From NCBI RefSeq assembly GCF_014204525.1, contig NZ_JACHLP010000010.1, forward strand, positions 118,710 to 182,709: a stretch of 64,000 nt of DNA, written 5' to 3'. The notes beneath the pieces were generated by a model. That model saw only the letters and a list, made by a program, of their open reading frames with translations, searched no databases and was not told where the DNA came from. Positions 18,689 through 28,238 of the stretch are shown here, piece by piece; positions within the stretch are counted from its first letter, which is position 1; every line of letters starts with the position of its first letter. The stretch comes from Roseateles oligotrophus. Lineage in GTDB: Bacteria > Pseudomonadota > Gammaproteobacteria > Burkholderiales > Burkholderiaceae_C. Both the position numbers and the translations under genes were made by a program.

Positions 18689-19386
18689 GGCTGCACTCCT
18701 TGTGCGCTGCGTTGTGCGCTGCTGTTTTTGACGATGTGGATGGGTTGGGCCTCGCCGGGCTTGGCCTGGCCGCGCGAGCTGCAGCCCTCGAAGGCGGCGG
18801 GCTCCTGCCAGCTTTCATCCAGCGGCGGCTCGGGCGTGATGGGCACGGCGCGCGGCTTCTCGCCCGCCAGCTCCAGCACGGCGCCGATGGCGGCCGCATA
18901 GGGGTTGGCCTGCTTGATCAGGCCGCTGTGGATGGCGTTGAGGATGTGAGCCATCTCGGCCAGAAAGGCCCGCGCCGTCGCCGGCGGCTGGGTGGAGGCG
19001 AACTCCAGCACCACGGGCAGGTAGTCGGGCAACTCAGCGGCGTCGAAGAACATGCCGCCGGCCTTGTAGGTGGCGGCCAGGTCGATCAGGGCCGGACCGC
19101 GCTCGCGCGAGTCGCCATGCACATGCTCGAACAGATGCAGGCTGGTGGCGCGGCCGCGGTCGAAGCTGTCCACATAGAGGGCCTGCACGGCCAGGCCGTC
19201 GCCCGCGCCCAGGCGGGCCAGCAAGGCCTCCAGCTCGGCCATGCGGGCGGGGCTGAGGGCCTGCTCCTGGCGCAGGGCAGCCAGCAGCTCGGGCAGGGCG
19301 GCGCGCAAGTCCTGGCTGGGGTAGTCCAGCAAATGGCCCAGCACGCGGCAAGACAGGGCGAAGGGTTTTAATGCTTGCTTGCTCAT
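18685..19386 (-). CDS. narJ: Nitrate reductase maturation chaperone NarJ
   Basis: 233-residue cytosolic TorD/DmsD-family chaperone for insertion of the molybdenum cofactor into NarG before membrane attachment. Recognisable by LLDYPSQDLRAALPEL, LYVDSFDRGRATSLHLFEHVHGDSRERG and YLPVVLEFAS. The start (MSKQALKPFALSCR) overlaps the narH stop in ATGA; a further upstream in-frame extension runs inside narH and is not used. The tail after about residue 190 is Pro/Glu/Ser rich and longer than usual. Confidence 0.96.
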   Translation of the reverse strand: MSKQALKPFALSCRVLGHLLDYPSQDLRAALPELLAALRQEQALSPARMAELEALLARLGAGDGLAVQALYVDSFDRGRATSLHLFEHVHGDSRERGPALIDLAATYKAGGMFFDAAELPDYLPVVLEFASTQPPATARAFLAEMAHILNAIHSGLIKQANPYAAAIGAVLELAGEKPRAVPITPEPPLDESWQEPAAFEGCSSRGQAKPGEAQPIHIVKNSSAQRSAQGVQP

Positions 19387-20906
19387 ATCGTTGCCTTGAT
19401 CGGAATGGTGCGCCGCTTGTCGCCGCCGAATAGGCTGACATTCGTCTCGCCCTCGGAGCAACCGTTGCCGAAGCTGAAGCCGCAGCCGCCGCGCAGGTCG
19501 TAGGCGTTCTCGGCGTACTCGCGGTGCGTGCTGGGGATGACGAAGCGGTCCTCGTAATTGGCGATGGCCATCACCTGGTACATATCCTCGACGGTGTCTT
19601 TCTGCAGGCCGACCTGGGCCAGCACCTGGCTGTTCTCGACCCCGTCCACATGCTTGCTGCGCTGGTAGGCGCGCATGGCCAGCATGCGTTCCAGCGCCCG
19701 CTCGACCGGCGGCACATCGCCGGCGGTGAGCAGATTGGCCAGGTATTGCACGGGGATGCGCAGCTGCTTGACGTCGGGGATCTGGCCCATGCTGCTGATC
19801 TGGCCGGCATTGGCGGCCGCGCTGATGGGCGAGAGCGGCGGCACATACCAGACCATGGGCAGGGTGCGGTACTCGGGGTGCAGGGGCAGGGCCACTTTCC
19901 AGTCCACCGCCATCTTGTAGACGGGGCTTTTGCGGGCGGCTTCCAGCCAGGCCTCGGGGATGCCGTCGGCACGCGCCTGGGCGATCACGGCCGGGTCATG
20001 CGGGTCCAGGAAGAGGTCCAGCTGGGCCTGGTACAAGTCCTTGTCATTGGGCGTGGCGGCGGCGGCCTGGATGCGGTCGGCGTCGTACAGCAGCACGCCC
20101 AGGTAACGGATACGGCCGACGCAAGTCTCCGAGCAGACGGTGGGTTGGCCGGCCTCGATGCGGGGGTAGCAGAAGATGCACTTCTCGGCCTTGCCGCTCT
20201 GCCAGTTGTAATAGATCTTCTTGTAGGGGCAACCCGAGACGCACATGCGCCAGCCGCGGCATTTGTCCTGGTCGATCAGGACGATGCCGTCTTCCTCGCG
20301 CTTGTAGATCGAGCCCGAGGGGCAGCTGGCCACGCAGGCCGGGTTCAGGCAGTGCTCGCACAGCCTGGGCAGATACATCATGAAGGTGTTCTCGAACTGG
20401 CCGTAGATGTCCTTCTGCACGTTCTCGAAGTTGATGTCCTTGCTGCGCTTGGCGAACTCGCCGCCCAGGATTTCTTCCCAGTTGGGGCCCCACTCGATCT
20501 TCTGCATGCGCTGGCCGGTGATCAGGCTGCGCGGGCGCGCGGTCGGCGCGGCCTTGGACTTGGGCGCCGACTGCAGATGGTCGTAGTCGTAGGTGAAGGG
20601 CTCGTAGTAGTCGTCGATCTGGGGCAGATTGGGGTTGGCGAAGATGCGCATCAGCAACTTCCACTTGCCACCCTGGCGCGGCTCTATCTTGCCGTTGGAC
20701 TGGCGCTGCCAGCCGCCGTTCCAGCGTTCCTGGTTCTCCCATTCCTTGGGGTAGCCGATGCCGGGTTTGCTCTCCACATTGTTGAACCAGGCGTATTCCA
20801 TGCCGGGGCGGCTGGTCCAGACGTTTTTGCAGGTGACCGAACAGGTGTGGCAGCCTATGCACTTGTCCAGGTTCAGCACCATGCCGATTTGGGCGCGGAT
20901 TTTCAT
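19383..20906 (-). CDS. narH: Respiratory nitrate reductase beta subunit
   Basis: 507-residue iron-sulfur electron-transfer subunit. Four cluster motifs are visible: C16-x2-C19-x2-C22-x3-C26 (CIGCHTCSVTC), CEHCLNPACVASCP, CRGWRMCVSGCP, where Trp replaces a Cys and gives the 3Fe-4S cluster as in E. coli, and CIFCYPRIEAGQPTVCSETC. Length equals the family norm. It overlaps narG by 4 bp. Confidence 0.98.
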   Translation of the reverse strand: MKIRAQIGMVLNLDKCIGCHTCSVTCKNVWTSRPGMEYAWFNNVESKPGIGYPKEWENQERWNGGWQRQSNGKIEPRQGGKWKLLMRIFANPNLPQIDDYYEPFTYDYDHLQSAPKSKAAPTARPRSLITGQRMQKIEWGPNWEEILGGEFAKRSKDINFENVQKDIYGQFENTFMMYLPRLCEHCLNPACVASCPSGSIYKREEDGIVLIDQDKCRGWRMCVSGCPYKKIYYNWQSGKAEKCIFCYPRIEAGQPTVCSETCVGRIRYLGVLLYDADRIQAAAATPNDKDLYQAQLDLFLDPHDPAVIAQARADGIPEAWLEAARKSPVYKMAVDWKVALPLHPEYRTLPMVWYVPPLSPISAAANAGQISSMGQIPDVKQLRIPVQYLANLLTAGDVPPVERALERMLAMRAYQRSKHVDGVENSQVLAQVGLQKDTVEDMYQVMAIANYEDRFVIPSTHREYAENAYDLRGGCGFSFGNGCSEGETNVSLFGGDKRRTIPIKATI

Positions 20907-23900
20907 GCGTGTTCTCCTTCGACGGCGGGCTCATCGTCCAGCCAGTCGATCTTGGCCATCTTGCGCACCAGCACGAATTCATCGCGGTTGGTGCCAATCG
21001 TTCCGTAGTAGTTGAAGCCGTAGCTCAGCTGCGCGTAGCCGCCGATCATGTGGGTGGGCTTGGTGACGATGCGGGTCACCGAGTTGTGGATGCCGCCGCG
21101 CGTGCCGGTGATCTCCGATCCCGGCGTGTTGATGATCTTCTCCTGCGAGTGATACATCATCACCATGCCGTTCTTGACCCGCTGGCTGACCACCGCGCGG
21201 GCCGCGATGGCGCCATTGCTGTTGAACAGCTCGACCCAGTCGTTGTCCACAATGCCGGCGCTGCGGGCGTCGTCCTCGCTGATCCAGATCACCGAGCCGC
21301 CGCGATTCAGCGTCAGCATCAGCAGGTTGTCGCTGTACGTGCTGTGAATGCCCCATTTCTGGTGCGGGGTGATGAAGTTGAGCGCGATCTCCTTGTGCCC
21401 ATTGGGCTTGACGCCCTGCACCTCGCCCAGGGTCTTCAGGTCCACCGGCGGGCGGTAGCTGCTGAAGCCCTCGCCGAAGGCCTGCATCCAGGGGTGATCC
21501 TGGTAGAACTGCTGGCGGCCCGTCAGCGTGCGCCATGGGATCAGTTCATGCACATTGGTGTAGCCGGCGTTGTAGCTGACTTTCTCGCTCTCCAGGCCCG
21601 ACCAGGTGGGGCTGGAGATGATTTTGCGCGGCTGGGCCTGGATGTCGCGGAAGCGGATCTTCTCGTCCTCGCGGTGCAGGGCCAGGTGGGCGTGCTCGCG
21701 GCCGGTCTGCTTGCTCAAGGCCTCCCAGGCCTTGACGGCCACATGGCCGTTGGTCTCGGGGGCCAGCGAGAGCACGACCTCGGTGGCGTCGATATCGCTC
21801 TCGATCTTTGGCATGCCTTGCGTGACGCCGGGCTCGCGCACCAGACCATTCAGCTCACCCAATTGCTCGACCTCGGTCTGGGTGTTCCAGGCGATGCCCT
21901 TGCCACCGTTGCCGACCTTGTTCATCAAGGGGCCCAGGGCCGTGAAGCGCTTGTAGAGATTGGGGTAGTCGCGCTCCACCACGGCCAGCTGGGGCGCGGT
22001 CTTGCCGGGGATCAGCTCGCACTCGCCCTTCTTCCATTCCGACACGCCAAAGGGCTGGGCCAGCTCGGCCGGGCTGTCGTGCATCAGCGGCGTCAGCACC
22101 AGCTCCTTCTCCACGCCCAGATGGCCGACGCAGAGTTCGCTGAAGGCCTTGGCAAAGCCCTTGTAAATCTCCCAGTCGCTCTTGGCCTGCCAGGCCGGGT
22201 CCACCGCCGTGGACAGCGGGTGGATGAAGGGGTGCATGTCCGAGGTGTTGAGGTCGTTCTTCTCGTACCAGGTGGCGGTGGGCAGCACGATGTCGGAGTA
22301 CAGACAGGTCGTGCTCATGCGGAAGTCCAGCGTGACCAGCAGGTCCAGCTTGCCCTCCGGCGCCTTGGCATGCCATTCCACTTCCTGCGGCTTGGCATCG
22401 TCCTGACCTAAGTCCTTGCCCTGCACGCCATTGCTGGTGCCCAGCAAATGCTTCAGGAAGTACTCATGGCCCTTGCCCGAGGAACCGAGGATGTTGGAGC
22501 GCCAGACAAACATATTGCGCGGCCAGTTGGCCTCGTGGTCGGGGTCCTCGCAGCTCATGCGCAGCGTGCCGTCCTTCAGGCCTTTGACGGCGTAGTCCTT
22601 GGCGTCCATGCCGGCGGCCTGGGCGTCCTTGACGATCTGGATGGGGTTGAGCTGCATCTGCGGCGCGCTGGGCAACCAGCCCATGCGTTCGGCGCGCACG
22701 TTGTAGTCGATCAGGCTGCCGCCGAACTGGGCCTTGTCGGCCAGGGGCGAGAGCACTTCGCTGACGTCCAGCTTCTCGTAGCGCCACTGGTCGGTGTGGG
22801 CGTAGAAGAAGCTGGTGCTGTTCATCTGGCGTGGCGGGCGTATCCAGTCCAGCGCAAAGGCCAGGGCCGTCCAGCCGGTCTGCGGGCGCAGCTTTTCCTG
22901 GCCCACGTAATGGGCCCAGCCGCCGCCGCTCTGGCCTATGCAGCCGCACATCATCAGCATATTGATGATGCCGCGGTAATTCATATCGCAGTGGTACCAG
23001 TGGTTCATGGCCGCGCCGATGATGACCATGGACTTGCCATGCGTCTTGTCGGCCGTGTCGGCGAACTCGCGCGCCACCTGGGCGATCTGGGCTTGGGGCA
23101 CGCCGGTGATGCTCTCCGCCCAGGCGGGCGTGTAGGCCTTGTTGTCGGCATAGCTCTTGGCGCAGTCGTCGCCCAGGCCGCGGTCGATGCCGTACTGGGC
23201 CACTTGCAGGTCAAACACGGTGGCGACCAGGGCCTCTTCCGCGTCCTCATGCTTGCCCAGCTTGAGGCGCGTCACGGGCACCTTGCGGCTCAGCACGTCT
23301 TGCTGCTTGTTGGCGGTGAACTGGGGCGACTCCACGCCGCCGAAGTAGGGGAAGCCGACCTCGGCAAGCTCATGCACTTGCTCACCGTCTTCCAGCACCG
23401 AGAGCTTGAGCTTGACCTGGCCGTCGTGCTGGGCCTCCTTGTCCTCCAGATTCCATTTGCCCAGGTCGGGCCGCTCGGCCGCGCCCCAGCGGAAGCCGAT
23501 GGAGCCATTGGGCAGCACCACCTTGCCGCTGCTGTCGAAGGCCAGGGTCTTCCACTCGGGGTTGTTGTCCTGGCCCAGCTTGCCGCCGAAGTCGCTGGCG
23601 CGCAGATAGCGGTCGGGCACCAGCAGCTCGCGGCCATCGGCCGTGGTCTGGCGCTTCATCTTCACCAGCAGGGGCAGGTCGGTGTAGCGGCGGGCGTAAT
23701 TGTCAAAATAGGCTGACCGCTTGTCGAAGTAGAACTCCTTCAGGATCACATGGCCCATGGCCATGGCGATGGCGGCGTCGGTGCCCTGCTTGGGGTGCAG
23801 CCAGATGTCGGCCAGCTTGGAGATCTCGGCATAGTCCGGCGTGATGGCCACCGTCTTGGCGCCCTTGTAGCGCACCTCGGTGAAGAAGTGGGCATCCGGC

Positions 23901-24685
23901 GTGCGCGTCTGCGGCACGTTGGAGCCCCAGGCGATGATGTAGTTCGAGTTGTACCAGTCGGCGCTCTCGGGCACATCGGTCTGCTCGCCCCAGATCTGCG
24001 GGCTGGCCGGGGGCAGGTCGCAGTACCAGTCGTAAAAGCTCATGCAGACGCCACCCATCAGGCTGAGGTAGCGGCTGCCGGCGGCATAACTGATCATGCT
24101 CATGGCCGGGATGGGCGAGAAGCCGATCACGCGGTCCGGCCCATGCTTTTTGACCGTGTAGATATTGGCGCTGGCGATGATCTCGTTGACCTCGTCCCAG
24201 CTGGAACGCACAAAGCCGCCCAGGCCGCGGTCCTGCTGCCATTCACGCCGCTGCTCCTGGTTGTCGACCAGATTGGCCCAGGCATCGACCGGGCTCTTGG
24301 CCACCATGCGCGCGGCCCGCCAGTGCTTCAGCAGGGAGCCGCGCACCATCGGGTATTTGACCCGGTTGGCGCTGTACAGATACCAGGAGTAACTGGCACC
24401 CCGAGCGCAGCCACGCGGCTCGTGGTTGGGCAGGTCGGGGCGGGTGCGGGGGTAGTCGGTCTGCTGGGTTTCCCAGGTGACGATGCCGCCCTTGACGTAG
24501 ATCTTCCACGAGCAGGAGCCCGTGCAGTTGACGCCATGGGTGCTGCGCACGATCTTGTCGTGGGCCCAGCGGTCGCGGTAGGCGTCCTCCCAGGTCCGGT
24601 CCTCGGCCGTGGTACGGCCGTGGCCGTCGGCAAAGTCCTGCTTGGGGGCGCTGAAGTAGTTCAGACGATCGAGAAAATGGCTCAT
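20903..24685 (-). CDS. narG: Respiratory nitrate reductase alpha subunit
   Basis: 1260-residue catalytic subunit reducing nitrate to nitrite on the cytoplasmic face with a Mo-bis-MGD cofactor. The FS0 cluster ligands His50, Cys54, Cys58 and Cys93 fall at the same numbers as in E. coli NarG, and the molybdenum-ligand Asp is in YDWYCDLPPASPQ (Asp223). There is no twin-arginine signal peptide, as expected for the cytoplasmic Nar type rather than Nap. The gene is full length and 10 bp after narK2. Confidence 0.99.
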   Translation of the reverse strand: MSHFLDRLNYFSAPKQDFADGHGRTTAEDRTWEDAYRDRWAHDKIVRSTHGVNCTGSCSWKIYVKGGIVTWETQQTDYPRTRPDLPNHEPRGCARGASYSWYLYSANRVKYPMVRGSLLKHWRAARMVAKSPVDAWANLVDNQEQRREWQQDRGLGGFVRSSWDEVNEIIASANIYTVKKHGPDRVIGFSPIPAMSMISYAAGSRYLSLMGGVCMSFYDWYCDLPPASPQIWGEQTDVPESADWYNSNYIIAWGSNVPQTRTPDAHFFTEVRYKGAKTVAITPDYAEISKLADIWLHPKQGTDAAIAMAMGHVILKEFYFDKRSAYFDNYARRYTDLPLLVKMKRQTTADGRELLVPDRYLRASDFGGKLGQDNNPEWKTLAFDSSGKVVLPNGSIGFRWGAAERPDLGKWNLEDKEAQHDGQVKLKLSVLEDGEQVHELAEVGFPYFGGVESPQFTANKQQDVLSRKVPVTRLKLGKHEDAEEALVATVFDLQVAQYGIDRGLGDDCAKSYADNKAYTPAWAESITGVPQAQIAQVAREFADTADKTHGKSMVIIGAAMNHWYHCDMNYRGIINMLMMCGCIGQSGGGWAHYVGQEKLRPQTGWTALAFALDWIRPPRQMNSTSFFYAHTDQWRYEKLDVSEVLSPLADKAQFGGSLIDYNVRAERMGWLPSAPQMQLNPIQIVKDAQAAGMDAKDYAVKGLKDGTLRMSCEDPDHEANWPRNMFVWRSNILGSSGKGHEYFLKHLLGTSNGVQGKDLGQDDAKPQEVEWHAKAPEGKLDLLVTLDFRMSTTCLYSDIVLPTATWYEKNDLNTSDMHPFIHPLSTAVDPAWQAKSDWEIYKGFAKAFSELCVGHLGVEKELVLTPLMHDSPAELAQPFGVSEWKKGECELIPGKTAPQLAVVERDYPNLYKRFTALGPLMNKVGNGGKGIAWNTQTEVEQLGELNGLVREPGVTQGMPKIESDIDATEVVLSLAPETNGHVAVKAWEALSKQTGREHAHLALHREDEKIRFRDIQAQPRKIISSPTWSGLESEKVSYNAGYTNVHELIPWRTLTGRQQFYQDHPWMQAFGEGFSSYRPPVDLKTLGEVQGVKPNGHKEIALNFITPHQKWGIHSTYSDNLLMLTLNRGGSVIWISEDDARSAGIVDNDWVELFNSNGAIAARAVVSQRVKNGMVMMYHSQEKIINTPGSEITGTRGGIHNSVTRIVTKPTHMIGGYAQLSYGFNYYGTIGTNRDEFVLVRKMAKIDWLDDEPAVEGEHA

Positions 24686-24695
24686 GGTGCGTTCC

Positions 24696-26324
24696 TCAGG
24701 GGTTCTTGACGTAGGCCTTGGCGCGCAGGTAGAACCACCAGTTCAAAACCAGGCACAGGGCGTAGAAGACGGCGAAGCCGTAGAAAGCGTATTGCGGGGT
24801 GCCGGCCTTGATCTGCTGGCCGATCAGCACGGGGGCGATGAAGGCGCCGTAGGCGGCCACGGCCGAGGTCCAGCCCAGCACGGGGCCGGCCTGGGCACGG
24901 TCGAAGATGAAGCCGACGCTGCGGAAGGTCGAGCCGTTGCCGATGCCGCTGGCGGCGAAGAGCAGCACGAACAAGCCCATGAAGGTGCCAAAGTACTGCT
25001 CGGGCGTGGCCGACTGGTAGGCCAGCATCATTACGTAGCCGACGGCGGCCGAGGCGAACACCATCACCACCGAGATCAGCTGGGTGACGATGGAGCCGCC
25101 CACCTTGTCCGAGATCCAGCCGCCCAGGGGGCGGATGGCGGCGCCCACAAACGGGCCTATCCAGGCATAGGTCAGGGCGGAAGGCGCGTTAGGGTTCTTC
25201 AGCGTGTGCTGCATCACGCCGGCGGCGTCGGGGATGTGCTGGAAGCCGAAGATCACCGTGATGGCCAGGGGCAGGGCCATGGAGAAGCCGATGAAGCTGC
25301 CGAAGGTGACGACGTAGAGCGCCGTCATGGCCCAGGTGTGCTTGTTGCGGAAGATCTCGAACTGCTTGGCCACGTTCTCCTTCATGGTGCCGAAGGCGGC
25401 CAGCTTCATCACCGTCAGCGTGGCGATGATGTCCAGCGGGATGGCCACCCACATATTCAGCAGGCCCAGGCCGGTGGGTGCCGGCAGGTAGAGGTAGAGC
25501 ATGGCGATCGAGGGGACGAAGGCCAGCGAGTACAGATAGGTGATCTTGGCGAAGGCGACGGCCGGGTTGCCGGTGGCGGGCGAGACCGTCTTCAGATTGT
25601 TCATGCCCCACCAGCACAGCAGGGCCAGCGGGATCAGGGACAGCAGCCAGGCGAAGCCGGCGTTCTGGATATAGGTGGGGGTGCCGGCGGCGATCTTGCC
25701 GAAGATCCAGCCGCTGTCCTTGACCAGCACCTTGGCCTCGCCGCCCAAGGCGCCGAACAGGCTGACCGTCATCACCAGCGGGATGACGATCTGCATGGTG
25801 GTAACGCCGAAATTGCCCAGGCCGGCGTTCAGACCCAGGGCCGTTCCCTGCAGCTTCTTGGGAAAGAAGGTCGAGATATTCGACATGCTCGACGCGAAAT
25901 TGCCGCCACCCACGCCCGACCACAGGGCCAGCAGCTGGAAGGCCCACAGCGGCCACTCGGGATGCTGCAGCGCGATGCCCGTGCCCAGGGCCGGGGCCAG
26001 CAGCATGGCCGTGGTCAGGAAGATGGTGTTGCGGCCACCGGCCAGGCGGATCAGGAAGGAGGCCGGGATGCGCATCGTGGCACCCGAGATGCCGGCGATG
26101 GCGGTCAGCGTGAACAGCTCTTCCTTCGTGAAGGGAAAGCCCAGGTTCAGCATCTGCACGGTGATGATGCCCCACATGCCCCAGACGGCGAAGCCGCAGA
26201 GCAGGGCCGGGATGGAGATCCAGAGATTGCGGTAAGCGATCTTCTTGCCGGTGGCGGCCCAGAATTTTTCGTCTTCCGGGCGCCAGTCCTCAAGGTCGTG
26301 GCTTGGACTTGTTTGATTGCTCAT
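24696..26324 (-). CDS. narK2: NarK2-type nitrate/nitrite transporter
   Basis: 542-residue major-facilitator protein of the nitrate/nitrite porter family. Twelve or more membrane segments; the nitrate signature regions are GLNAGLGNFGVTTMQ (about 185) and AASGIGNGSTFRSVGFIF (about 440). The N-terminal DLEDWRPEDEKFWAATGKKIA extension is characteristic of the NarK2 type, thought to exchange nitrite for nitrate. It lies between narK1 and narG, so import, reduction and nitrite export are encoded together. Confidence 0.93.
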   Translation of the reverse strand: MSNQTSPSHDLEDWRPEDEKFWAATGKKIAYRNLWISIPALLCGFAVWGMWGIITVQMLNLGFPFTKEELFTLTAIAGISGATMRIPASFLIRLAGGRNTIFLTTAMLLAPALGTGIALQHPEWPLWAFQLLALWSGVGGGNFASSMSNISTFFPKKLQGTALGLNAGLGNFGVTTMQIVIPLVMTVSLFGALGGEAKVLVKDSGWIFGKIAAGTPTYIQNAGFAWLLSLIPLALLCWWGMNNLKTVSPATGNPAVAFAKITYLYSLAFVPSIAMLYLYLPAPTGLGLLNMWVAIPLDIIATLTVMKLAAFGTMKENVAKQFEIFRNKHTWAMTALYVVTFGSFIGFSMALPLAITVIFGFQHIPDAAGVMQHTLKNPNAPSALTYAWIGPFVGAAIRPLGGWISDKVGGSIVTQLISVVMVFASAAVGYVMMLAYQSATPEQYFGTFMGLFVLLFAASGIGNGSTFRSVGFIFDRAQAGPVLGWTSAVAAYGAFIAPVLIGQQIKAGTPQYAFYGFAVFYALCLVLNWWFYLRAKAYVKNP

Positions 26325-26355
26325 GGGGAGTTCCTTGGCTGGCGTTCAGCGGCGT

Positions 26356-27627
26356 TCAGCGGGAGAAGGATTGGGAGACCGAGACCTGCCGGCTCATCAC
26401 ATCGGTCTTGCGCACCTCGGTCCAGTACATCCAGATCAGCGAGACCCAGACCACGCCGTAGAGCAGCATGAAGGCGCTGGAGCGCACGCCGGTGAGGTCC
26501 ATCAGCAGGCCGAACAAGATGGGCAGGATGAAGCCGCCCAGACCGCCGGCCAGGCCGACGATGCCGCTGATGGCGCCGATGTTCTGGCCGTAGTCGTCGC
26601 TGATGTATTTGAAGACGCTGGCCTTGCCGAAGGCCCAGGCAATGCCCAGCGCAAACATCAGGGCGGTGAAGGCGTAGACATTGAGGCCGATGTGGAAGGT
26701 CTTGTCGCCGTTCACGGTCTGGATGGTGAAGCTGGTCTGCGGGTAGGAGAGCAGGAACAGGCAGATCCAGCTCACCCACATCACCCACCAGGTGACGGCA
26801 TGCGCCCCGTATTTGTCGCTCATCCAGCCGCCGATGGCGCGCAGCACGCCGCCGGGCAGGGAGAAGCAGGCGGCCAGCAGGGCGGCGACGCGGATGTCCA
26901 GGCCGTACTCGCCGACGTAGTACTGCACCATCCACAGGCTCAGCGCCACATAGCCGCCGAACACGATGCTGTAGTACTGGCAGTACTTGAGCACCTTGGG
27001 GTCCTTCAGCGCCTTCAGCTGGCTGGTGAAGCTGGCCTTGCTGGCCACGAGGTGGCTGTCATCCGAGTGGCTGAAGAACCAGAACAGGATGGCCGTGCCC
27101 AGCAGCACGGCCGCGTAGACATGGGGCACCATGGTCCAGCCGAAGGCGACGACCAGGGCGGGGGCGATGAATTTATTGACCGCCGCGCCCGAGTTGCCGG
27201 CGCCGAACACGCCCATGGCAAAGCCCTGGCGGTTCTTGGGGAACCAGCGCGCCACATAGGGCGTGCCGACCGAGAAGCTGCCGCCGGCCAGGCCGACGAA
27301 CATGCCTATCACCAGGAAGTGCCAGTAGGCGCTGGCATAACTCATCAGCCAGATGGGCAGCACGCAGGCCATCATCAGGGTGAAGAAGACGATGCGGCCG
27401 CCGAACTTATCGGTCCAGATGCCCAGCGGCACGCGGATCAGCGAACCGGTCAGCACCGGCATGGCGGTGAGCAGGCCGAACTCGGTGGCGTTGAGGCCAA
27501 GCTGCTTCTTGATCGGGATGCCGATGACGCCGAACATCATCCAGACCATGAAGCAGACGGTGAAGGCCAGGGTGCTAACGACCAGAACCGAGATGGCCCG
27601 GCCCTGGCCCGAGGGACTTGTTGACAT
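26356..27627 (-). CDS. narK1: NarK1-type nitrate transporter
   Basis: 423-residue major-facilitator protein, 12 membrane segments, with nitrate signature stretches GVFGAGNSGAAVNKF (about 150) and SGIVGLAGGLGGFILP (about 355). NarK1-type proteins are thought to import nitrate with protons. The start MSTSPSGQGRA has AAAGGAG 9 bp upstream; upstream in-frame codons run into the promoter region. It is the first gene of the structural nar operon; an FNR-like box is 140 bp upstream. Confidence 0.93.
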   Translation of the reverse strand: MSTSPSGQGRAISVLVVSTLAFTVCFMVWMMFGVIGIPIKKQLGLNATEFGLLTAMPVLTGSLIRVPLGIWTDKFGGRIVFFTLMMACVLPIWLMSYASAYWHFLVIGMFVGLAGGSFSVGTPYVARWFPKNRQGFAMGVFGAGNSGAAVNKFIAPALVVAFGWTMVPHVYAAVLLGTAILFWFFSHSDDSHLVASKASFTSQLKALKDPKVLKYCQYYSIVFGGYVALSLWMVQYYVGEYGLDIRVAALLAACFSLPGGVLRAIGGWMSDKYGAHAVTWWVMWVSWICLFLLSYPQTSFTIQTVNGDKTFHIGLNVYAFTALMFALGIAWAFGKASVFKYISDDYGQNIGAISGIVGLAGGLGGFILPILFGLLMDLTGVRSSAFMLLYGVVWVSLIWMYWTEVRKTDVMSRQVSVSQSFSR

Positions 27628-27748
27628 GGGGGTGCTCCTTTGCATGAGCACCACTGTCCGGCTTCTGGCCTGGCTTGCACATCCTTCCAGGCGGCTCTGC
27701 CCGGCAGGCATTGGAACTAGGCCGCCACAGCCCCCATCGTCCGGAAGA

Positions 27749-27779
27749 ACTATATTGGGCGGGGCTTGATGCAGCGCAA
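27749..27779 (-). promoter_or_regulatory. FNR-like box and candidate -10 upstream of narK1
   Basis: TTGAT-GCAG-CGCAA (27766-27779, plus strand) matches the FNR/ANR consensus TTGAT-N4-ATCAA at 8 of 10 positions. On the minus strand a good -10, TATAGT, lies at 27754-27749. The centres are only 21 bp apart, not the 32 bp of a class II FNR promoter, so either the start site differs or the box acts in another way. Confidence 0.45.
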
Positions 27780-27883
27780 GTTGCGGGTTTGGGTTTTCGG
27801 GTCAGATGGAGGGCAAGATCGCTTGGCGCTGAGCTGAGCTGAGCTGAGGCGCAGAGCGCCGTCAGGGCTTGGCCTTGTTCGAC

Positions 27884-28207
27884 GGCCCAGCCGGGAGTTC
27901 GCCCCGGCAGGCGACCTACTTTTTTGCTTCGCCAAAAAAGTAGGCAAAAAAGGCGACCCGAATGCCTGGCCCCTGCGGGGTCCGCTGCGGCGCTTGGCTT
28001 TGGCGGGCCGCGCCCAACTCTCTCCGCTACGCTCCGTTCAAACAAGGGGCGCGAGTCAGTTCACGATGGCGCTTTGCGCCGCCCGCCAAAGCCAAGCGCC
28101 GCAGCCCAGGCAAAACGGGACATGCGAAAACCACACGGCTCGCTGCGCGTCGCCTCGATAACGCCCCAGCTACGCTGTAGGCGCTTGGGCGAACTCCCGG
28201 CTGGGCC
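27884..28207. repeat. Inverted-repeat element family C, short copy (324 bp)
   Basis: Bounded by GGCCCAGCCGGGAGTTCGCC and its reverse complement GGCGAACTCCCGGCTGGGCC. Inside are a T-rich hairpin (CTACTTTTTTGC... pairing with AAAAAAGTAG, 27911-27935) and GC-rich inverted arms around GGCGCTTGGCTTTGGCGGGC. It fills most of the 325 bp between narL and the narK1 promoter region, and its hairpins could insulate narXL from narK1. Similarity to the 59.7-60.3 kb copy extends about 30 bp further on the left (GCGC-rich, then CGCCGTCAG). Confidence 0.75.
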
Positions 28208-28238
28208 TTGGAAAAGGGTGCAGCAGCTTATACAAGAG

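Noticed and set aside
27829..27848. (CTGAG)4 pentanucleotide repeat left of the family C element
   Set aside because: Only four units, far from any start codon; no visible consequence.
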